Below are positions 15,163 through 19,583 of a DNA stretch of 19,583 nucleotides, one piece after another (within the stretch, counting starts at the first letter, position 1; the number at the start of each line of letters is the position of its first letter). The notes beneath the pieces were generated by a model, which was given only the letters and a program-made list of their open reading frames with translations, was not told the DNA's origin and did not search any database. The translations under genes were made by a program, and so were the position numbers. The DNA lies in the NCBI GenBank assembly GCA_012522985.1, contig JAAYJJ010000034.1, positions 1 through 19,583 on the forward strand. Direction: 5' to 3'. This DNA is from Aliarcobacter butzleri (lineage in GTDB: Bacteria > Campylobacterota > Campylobacteria > Campylobacterales > Arcobacteraceae).

Positions 15163-15996
15163 TTAAATCTTCTCCTTTTTATACACCATTGTAATCCACT
15201 CATTTTTACTTATAGTTTCAAGTAATGTTAAATCACCAAACTTTGACATAACTTTATCACTATATTTATCTAAAATACCTGATAATACCAATATTGAATT
15301 ATCTTTTAAGCTTTTTTTCAAATCACTTGATATCATAAGCAAAACATCAGCTACAATATTTGCAACAACTATATCATAACTCTCTTTAGCTTCAGATATA
15401 CTACCAACCCATGCTCTATTTACCTTTACACTATTTAATTCAAAGTTTTTTAAAGAGTTCTCTATGGATTGCTCATCTGTATCACAAATATCACAAATAG
15501 CCCCTTTTTTTGATGCTGCTATTGACAATATCCCGCTACCTGTTCCTACATCTAAAAGCTTTTCATTTGCTTTTACATATTTTGATATAGCTTCTAAACA
15601 ACTACTTGTTGTTTCATGATGTCCACTACCAAAAGCAAGTGCTGGATCTAGCTTGATATTAATCATACCATCTTTTGACTCTTCCCAACTAGGATAGATA
15701 TAAAACTCACCTGCACTTACTGGTGTAATACTGTTTTTATATTTTGCTATCCAATCTTCATTTTGTTTCTCTTCTAAACTTATTTCACAGATTATATCCT
15801 CACCAAATGCTAGTGAGAGTTCTTGTGTAAATGTCTCAATTCCATCTATTAGGTTTTGAGGATTGTTTGTGGTTCTTATTATGATTTTATTATCAATCTC
15901 TTCTACTGCTTCATCACTAAGTGAAAAAATCAAATCAATAAATAACTCATAATAACTACTTGGAACAATAGTTAATTCATAATATTTTTCTTGCAT
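15163..15996 (-). CDS. prmA: Ribosomal protein L11 methyltransferase PrmA
   Basis: PrmA trimethylates ribosomal protein L11 with S-adenosylmethionine. The 277-residue protein has an N-terminal L11-binding domain (about 1-60) and a linker, then DPALAFGSGHHETT (117-130), the motif that identifies PrmA, SAM-binding LLDVGTGSGILSIAA (147-161), and VANIVADVL (211-219). The length is a little below the usual 290-300. The ATG at 15996 follows GAGGTAAA. It lies 28 bases after dusB and four bases before ftsH; the order dusB-prmA-ftsH gives a transcription unit for translation and proteostasis. Confidence is high. Confidence 0.94.
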   Translation of the reverse strand: MQEKYYELTIVPSSYYELFIDLIFSLSDEAVEEIDNKIIIRTTNNPQNLIDGIETFTQELSLAFGEDIICEISLEEKQNEDWIAKYKNSITPVSAGEFYIYPSWEESKDGMINIKLDPALAFGSGHHETTSSCLEAISKYVKANEKLLDVGTGSGILSIAASKKGAICDICDTDEQSIENSLKNFELNSVKVNRAWVGSISEAKESYDIVVANIVADVLLMISSDLKKSLKDNSILVLSGILDKYSDKVMSKFGDLTLLETISKNEWITMVYKKEKI

Positions 15997-16024
15997 ACTA
16001 TATTTACCTCAATTTATATTTATA

Positions 16025-16972
16025 CTATCTAAAAAAATCAACAATCTCAGCTCTAAACTCTTTTGGATCCACAATAGTATTGATTTTATTCCTAAAAGTA
16101 GAGGCATCTTTATATCCTCTAGAGTAATCATGTAGATGTTTTCTAAAAATCACTACCCCATAATCACCATAAAACTCAACCATATTATCAAAATGCCTTA
16201 AAATAACCTCTTTTTTTGTTTTGTCATCAATAAAAGTCATCTTGTTTTTTATTTGATGAAAAATCCAAGGTTTTCCTATAGCACCTCTTCCTATCATAAC
16301 ACCATCAGCATTGGTATGTTCTAATACCCATTTTGCCTTCTCATAATCGGTTATATCACCATTTGCAATAACAGGTATATTAATACTACTTTTTATAGCT
16401 TTGATAGCATCATAATCAACACTCTCTTTATATGCACCTTTTCTAGTTCTTCCATGAACCCATACAATATCAGCTCCGCTACACTCAACTGCTTTGGCTA
16501 TATCAACTGGTATCTTTTCATTGACACCTATTCTTATCTTTGCTGTAGTATAGCTTTTTTTAGAGTATTGCTTAATAGTAGATAAAATCTCTTCTAACTT
16601 ATGTAGATCTCCTAAGAGATTTGATCCACTTCCATGGTTAAATACCTTTGGAGCAGGACATCCACAGTTAAGATCTATACCATCTATGCCATCTATATCA
16701 TTTAAAATCTCAACAGCTTCTTTTATAATATCTTTTGAGTTTCCTGCTATTTGAACTATATATGGAGTCTCTTTTGGAGACTTTTCTATCATCTTCAATG
16801 TTTTTTTAGAGTTATAAACTAAGGCATTTGAACTAATCATCTCACTTATAGTAAGATCTACTCCAAACTCTTTGACAACCGTTCTAAATGGCAAATCTGT
16901 AAAACCAGCAAGAGGAGCTAGAACCATCAAAGGCTCTTTAAAATCTATTTTACCTTTAGCTTCTTCTTGCAT
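16025..16972 (-). CDS. dusB: tRNA dihydrouridine synthase DusB
   Basis: This FMN enzyme reduces uridine to dihydrouridine in tRNA. The TIM-barrel has MVLAPLAGFTDLPFR at 16-30, the active-site DLNCGCPAPK at 100-109 (catalytic cysteine C105), and an FMN-phosphate motif GRGAIGKPW near residues 232-240. The helical C-terminal tRNA-recognition domain follows. The length of 315 aa fits DusB. The ATG at 16972 has a weak ribosome site (AGAGA), the poorest in this series. It lies 16 bases after the LapA-like gene, and the order matches Cj0123c in C. jejuni. The subgroup call DusB rather than DusA/C is by the N-terminal sequence and context. Confidence 0.93.
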   Translation of the reverse strand: MQEEAKGKIDFKEPLMVLAPLAGFTDLPFRTVVKEFGVDLTISEMISSNALVYNSKKTLKMIEKSPKETPYIVQIAGNSKDIIKEAVEILNDIDGIDGIDLNCGCPAPKVFNHGSGSNLLGDLHKLEEILSTIKQYSKKSYTTAKIRIGVNEKIPVDIAKAVECSGADIVWVHGRTRKGAYKESVDYDAIKAIKSSINIPVIANGDITDYEKAKWVLEHTNADGVMIGRGAIGKPWIFHQIKNKMTFIDDKTKKEVILRHFDNMVEFYGDYGVVIFRKHLHDYSRGYKDASTFRNKINTIVDPKEFRAEIVDFFR

Positions 16973-16988
16973 AATAAATCTCTACTTT

Positions 16989-18005
16989 TTAGTTAAAACA
17001 AAGATTATCTAATCTATAATGTTTACCACTATTTTTAAGGTCAATTATAGCTTTAAATGGAATATACTCATCGTTTGCTGTATTTACCAATATCTCTCTA
17101 GCTGAATCTATCATTTCAAATTCAAATAAAACATATAAATAAGCACTTGTTGCTTCATCATATTTTGAACTTAACTCTTCAAAAAATTTAATAATCTCAT
17201 CTGGAGTATATGTATTTTTATAAAGTTTTGCAAGTTCTATAAAATCTACTTTTGCTAAAGATAGATTTGACACTATTTTATTGATTTCATCTTTTGTTAA
17301 AGAAAAACTCTCTTTTTTAATAGAATCTTTTTTAAATAATTCAAAAGCTAAAAACTTATCAAGCTTGATTAAATCAAGATTTTTTCTTATAGTTGTAATT
17401 GGTTTATTTATAATAAGCTTTTTACTTGCATTATAAACCAACTCTTCAGAGTAATTTGAACTCTTTTTCAAAACTTCTACACAAAAATCATCATCAACTT
17501 TTAGTTTATTAAATAGATTTTTTTTCATCAATGGGTTTGAGTTTGATAGTTTTAAATCTTTTGTAGGAACATACTCCCCACTATTTATTTTGATTATTTT
17601 TGCAACTAGTTCTTGTATCTCTTTGTCATTTGTTGTAAAATCAGCATTTAATGGTTGCATATTTATCTGATTTAAGATATTTGAAACCTCTTTTGCCTCT
17701 TTTGTTTTAAAAGAGTAATAAAACTCTAAGCTTGATAATCTTGTACTAATAAGATCAAACATTTTCTCTAAATCTTTTTTTAGAGCATTTTTCTCAAAAT
17801 AGTTTTTTGTACCATAAAATATCATATGTAAAAACGATAATACAAAAAGTACTACAACAGGCAAAGCTACCCATAGAGCAACTGGTAATACTAAAGCATA
17901 ACCAAACAACTCCAACCTATAATCATTTGCATTTAAACTAAATACAAATCCCAATACTATTAATATTAGTACCAATGAAAAAAATACATACTTTTTCAAA
18001 CCCAT
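16989..18005 (-). CDS. LapA-like membrane protein with a helical cytoplasmic domain
   Basis: I do not recognise a characterised function. The first 66 of 338 residues hold two membrane helices (about 6-23 and 38-64) separated by a short loop with N25-A-N and the LELFG pattern, much like the LapA (DUF1049) fold that in gamma-proteobacteria works with LapB in lipopolysaccharide control. The remaining 270 residues are highly charged, predicted helical, and have no motif I can name. It is positioned between dksA and dusB, like Cj0124c of C. jejuni. The ATG at 18005 follows AAAGGAG, 11 bases after the dksA-like stop. A role in envelope homeostasis is a guess from the N-terminus only. Confidence 0.75.
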   Translation of the reverse strand: MGLKKYVFFSLVLILIVLGFVFSLNANDYRLELFGYALVLPVALWVALPVVVLFVLSFLHMIFYGTKNYFEKNALKKDLEKMFDLISTRLSSLEFYYSFKTKEAKEVSNILNQINMQPLNADFTTNDKEIQELVAKIIKINSGEYVPTKDLKLSNSNPLMKKNLFNKLKVDDDFCVEVLKKSSNYSEELVYNASKKLIINKPITTIRKNLDLIKLDKFLAFELFKKDSIKKESFSLTKDEINKIVSNLSLAKVDFIELAKLYKNTYTPDEIIKFFEELSSKYDEATSAYLYVLFEFEMIDSAREILVNTANDEYIPFKAIIDLKNSGKHYRLDNLCFN

Positions 18006-18016
18006 TATCTACTCCT

Positions 18017-18391
18017 TTATTTTGCCTTTGCTAGTTCTTTGTTATTTTTTTCAACTAGCTCTCTACAAACTATACAATATTTTGCAAAAGGTTTAGCCTT
18101 TAATCTTCCTAAAGAGATCACATCATCACACATTTCACAAATACCATACGTTCCGTTTTTTATCCTATTTAGCGCTGCATCTATCTCTGAAAGTTCAGAT
18201 AATTGCTGATTGATAATAAGCCCCTCTGTATAACTATCGCTACTAACTTCTGCATAATCAAAATCATCATTTACCTCTTGGCTTTTAAGTAAAGTGATGT
18301 TATGTTTGCTATCTTGAATATTAGTTTCTATTTGAGCCTTTCTTTCTAACAATATATTTTTCATTTCATCAATTTGTTTTTTATTTGGCAC
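18017..18391 (-). CDS. dksA: DksA/TraR-family zinc-finger transcription factor
   Basis: DksA-type proteins bind the secondary channel of RNA polymerase and, with ppGpp, adjust rRNA and stress promoters. The 124-residue protein has an N-terminal coiled-coil region, with the tip motif D42-x2-D45-x-A47 intact, and a four-cysteine zinc finger C85-x2-C88-x17-C106-x2-C109. It is about 25 residues shorter than E. coli DksA, which fits the C. jejuni DksA-like protein Cj0125c. The start is GTG at 18389-18391, with AAGGGA seven bases upstream. A TATAAT box at 18420 suggests it can be transcribed separately from the upstream rlmH. It heads the run toward dusB. Confidence 0.9.
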   Translation of the reverse strand: MPNKKQIDEMKNILLERKAQIETNIQDSKHNITLLKSQEVNDDFDYAEVSSDSYTEGLIINQQLSELSEIDAALNRIKNGTYGICEMCDDVISLGRLKAKPFAKYCIVCRELVEKNNKELAKAK

Positions 18392-18419
18392 AACGTTTCC
18401 CTTCTTTAAAAATTTAAAT

Positions 18420-18425
18420 ATTATA
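18420..18425 (-). promoter_or_regulatory. Predicted -10 box upstream of the dksA-like gene
   Basis: A perfect TATAAT on the minus strand, in the only sizeable gap (74 bases) of the right-hand series, 28 bases before the GTG start. No -35 is visible; the upstream DNA is T-rich, as is usual for Campylobacterota sigma-70 promoters. Confidence 0.5.
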
Positions 18426-18465
18426 TTTAAAAAATACTAAAAGTTAGATAAAATGATAAGGGACT

Positions 18466-18930
18466 TTAATTTTTATGATAAGGGTGATTGTGATTGATAG
18501 ATAAGGCTCTAAATATCTGCTCAAATAGTACTATATGAGCTATTTTATGGGCAAATGTGAGATTACTTAAGCTTATAGTTAAATCACACTTTTGTAAAAA
18601 CTCTTTACTAAAACCATAAGCTCCCCCAATAAAAAAATTAAAGTTTGCTTGTGTGGTTAGAGTTTGTGCCAACAAAAAACTATCTAACTGTTTTCCTTTG
18701 ACATCTAAAGCTATATTAAATCCATTTTTCAAATATGGCTCATATGCCAAAGTATAGCTATGTTTAGCCTCTTGTTCATTGTCACTGCTTTGTGCTTTTG
18801 CTATTTGATTATTAAAAACTCTTATATCCTCAACAATAGCAAATTTTTTTGACATCTTAATAAAATCTACAATAATCTTATCATATGAATCATTTGATTT
18901 TTTTTGTATTGAGTATATATTTATCTTCAT
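18466..18930 (-). CDS. rlmH: 23S rRNA pseudouridine(1915) N3-methyltransferase RlmH
   Basis: RlmH is a SPOUT methyltransferase that methylates pseudouridine 1915 in helix 69 of 23S rRNA on the assembled ribosome. The 154-residue protein shows FFIGGAYGFS (99-108), SLSNLTFAH (120-128), and the C-terminal EQIFRA...HPYHK (137-153), which together form the deep-knot SAM site and the conserved tail. It begins at ATG 18930, overlapping the stop of the thiE-like gene by four bases (ATGA), and is followed by the 74-base gap before dksA. Length matches the family (about 150-160). The position next to accD is conserved in Campylobacterota. Confidence 0.95.
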   Translation of the reverse strand: MKINIYSIQKKSNDSYDKIIVDFIKMSKKFAIVEDIRVFNNQIAKAQSSDNEQEAKHSYTLAYEPYLKNGFNIALDVKGKQLDSFLLAQTLTTQANFNFFIGGAYGFSKEFLQKCDLTISLSNLTFAHKIAHIVLFEQIFRALSINHNHPYHKN

Positions 18931-19481
18931 AATAATCCACTTCCAATAACATAATAGTAGATATTTTCTATATTATCATCAAGCTTTATTCCACCAATAG
19001 CTGCAACTTTATGCTTGGAGATTTTGGCTAAATATGAGATTTTTTCTCCTAAAACTGTGGAAACATCTTTTGTTGAAGTATCTCTATAAGCACCTAAACC
19101 TATATAATCAAGATCCAATTCATTGGCTTTTAAAATCTCTATTTCATTGTGTGTAGAAAGTCCCAATATCTTATTGCCTATTTTTTTTCTTAATAGTTTA
19201 ACAGCTAATTGTTGATCTATATTTATCTTATATAGATCTTCTTGCCCTACATGTAAACCATCGCAAAACTCTACAAGATTTAGATTGTCATTTATAATAA
19301 TAGGAATATTTAAGTGTTGTTTTAAAAAGATAAGATTTTGTTTTATCTGCTCTATAGAGCTGATTTTATCTCTATATTGAAGTAATGTAATATTATATTT
19401 ATTTAAGATTTTTATGTACTCTAATAAAGAGATATTTTTCTTTATTAGAGTTTCATAGTCACATAAAGCATAGATTCTCAT
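18927..19481 (-). CDS. thiE: Thiamine-phosphate synthase-like protein (ThiE family), short C-terminus
   Basis: ThiE joins the thiazole and pyrimidine phosphates to make thiamine phosphate. In this 184-residue TIM barrel I see QYRDK (35-39), NDN (64-66), DGLHVGQED (74-82), GLSTHN (107-112), YIGLGAYRDTSTK (126-138) and AIGGI (161-165). Two things are off. The usual G-P before the T-x-T-K loop has become G-A-Y, and the protein stops at YYVIGSGLL, about 20 residues short of most ThiE proteins, losing the final helix. It could be a ThiE with a shortened tail or a TenI-like relative. It is squeezed between accD and rlmH with ATGA overlaps on both sides, so it is likely translated with them. There is no room for a TPP riboswitch directly before it. 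Confidence 0.75.
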   Translation of the reverse strand: MRIYALCDYETLIKKNISLLEYIKILNKYNITLLQYRDKISSIEQIKQNLIFLKQHLNIPIIINDNLNLVEFCDGLHVGQEDLYKINIDQQLAVKLLRKKIGNKILGLSTHNEIEILKANELDLDYIGLGAYRDTSTKDVSTVLGEKISYLAKISKHKVAAIGGIKLDDNIENIYYYVIGSGLL

Positions 19482-19583
19482 GCAACTTTTTGATCTAACA
19501 TAATCTTTAGTAGATCTGATAGAGTTTTTTTCATCTCATTTCTATCAACGATTAAATCAATAGAACCATGTTTTAATAAAAAC
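19478..19583 (-). CDS. accD: Acetyl-CoA carboxylase carboxyltransferase beta subunit, C-terminal fragment
   Basis: Only the last 34 residues lie in the window; the frame begins with one base of a split codon at 19583 and stops at TGA 19478-19480. The sequence FLLKHGSIDLIVDRNEMKKT is the standard C-terminal helix of AccD, with the HG-x-I-D-x-I-V-x-R pattern. AccD with AccA carries the carboxyltransferase step of malonyl-CoA formation for fatty acid synthesis. The stop overlaps the start of the thiE-like gene by four bases. The N-terminal zinc finger and catalytic core lie outside the window. Confidence 0.9.
   Translation of the reverse strand, partial: FLLKHGSIDLIVDRNEMKKTLSDLLKIMLDQKVA

Noticed and set aside
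15159..15203. Longer FtsH starting at the ATG at 15203
   Set aside because: It would overlap prmA by 41 bases and add 15 residues (WCIKRRR...) that do not look like FtsH; ATG 15158 has AAGGAG upstream.
18453..18484. Direct repeat ATGATAAGGG in two copies at the end of rlmH
   Set aside because: Only two 10-base copies, one inside coding sequence; likely chance.
19479..19583. A TPP riboswitch for thiE
   Set aside because: The upstream DNA is accD coding sequence and no leader is present.

Overview
The window is an AT-rich stretch of bacterial core chromosome. It almost certainly comes from the phylum Campylobacterota (former Epsilonproteobacteria), and its closest feel is Arcobacter/Sulfurimonas. 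The evidence is the oorDABC operon order known from Helicobacter and Campylobacter, the rpmH-rnpA-yidD-yidC-jag-mnmE cluster, and the accD-rlmH-dksA-(membrane protein)-dusB series that matches Campylobacter jejuni Cj0127c to Cj0123c. The ftsH/psd-like pair also resembles Cj1116c/Cj1115c. I cannot fix the genus from the sequence alone. I see no tRNA, rRNA, CRISPR array, insertion sequence or phage gene.

Left part (1-6332), energy metabolism and redox. The 3' end of mfd (+) converges on a minus-strand pair: an FTR-catalytic-domain/rhodanese fusion followed by a lone DppB-type ABC permease. Next is the minus-strand oorDABC operon (2-oxoglutarate:ferredoxin/flavodoxin oxidoreductase), closed by a clear hairpin terminator. 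A small heavy-metal-associated (HMA) domain protein (-) and a 2-Cys peroxiredoxin (+) diverge from a 204-base intergenic region.

Middle part (6333-10903), membrane insertion, RNA processing and translation. A tightly packed minus-strand operon runs rpmH > rnpA > yidD > yidC > jag > mnmE, and every junction from rpmH to mnmE overlaps. A good promoter (TTGGTA-16-TATAAT) lies upstream of rpmH. rpmH (44 aa) and rnpA (112 aa) are easily missed. rnpA has no ATG, GTG or TTG near its 5' end and probably starts at an ATT inside the end of rpmH.

Right part (11007-19583), a long minus-strand series: accD (3' end only) > thiE-like > rlmH > dksA-like > LapA-like membrane protein > dusB > prmA > ftsH > psd-like > leuA. 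The genes overlap or lie a few bases apart, except for a 74-base gap before dksA that carries a TATAAT box. The genes cover fatty-acid initiation, thiamine, ribosome and tRNA modification, transcription regulation, membrane proteolysis and leucine synthesis.

Overall this is an ordinary housekeeping region and I do not see an undescribed multi-gene system. The points most worth checking are the ATT start of rnpA, the FTR-rhodanese fusion, the PSD-like protein that lacks the self-cleaving serine, the ThiE-like protein with a shortened C-terminus, and a perfect 14-base inverted repeat over the rpmH promoter.
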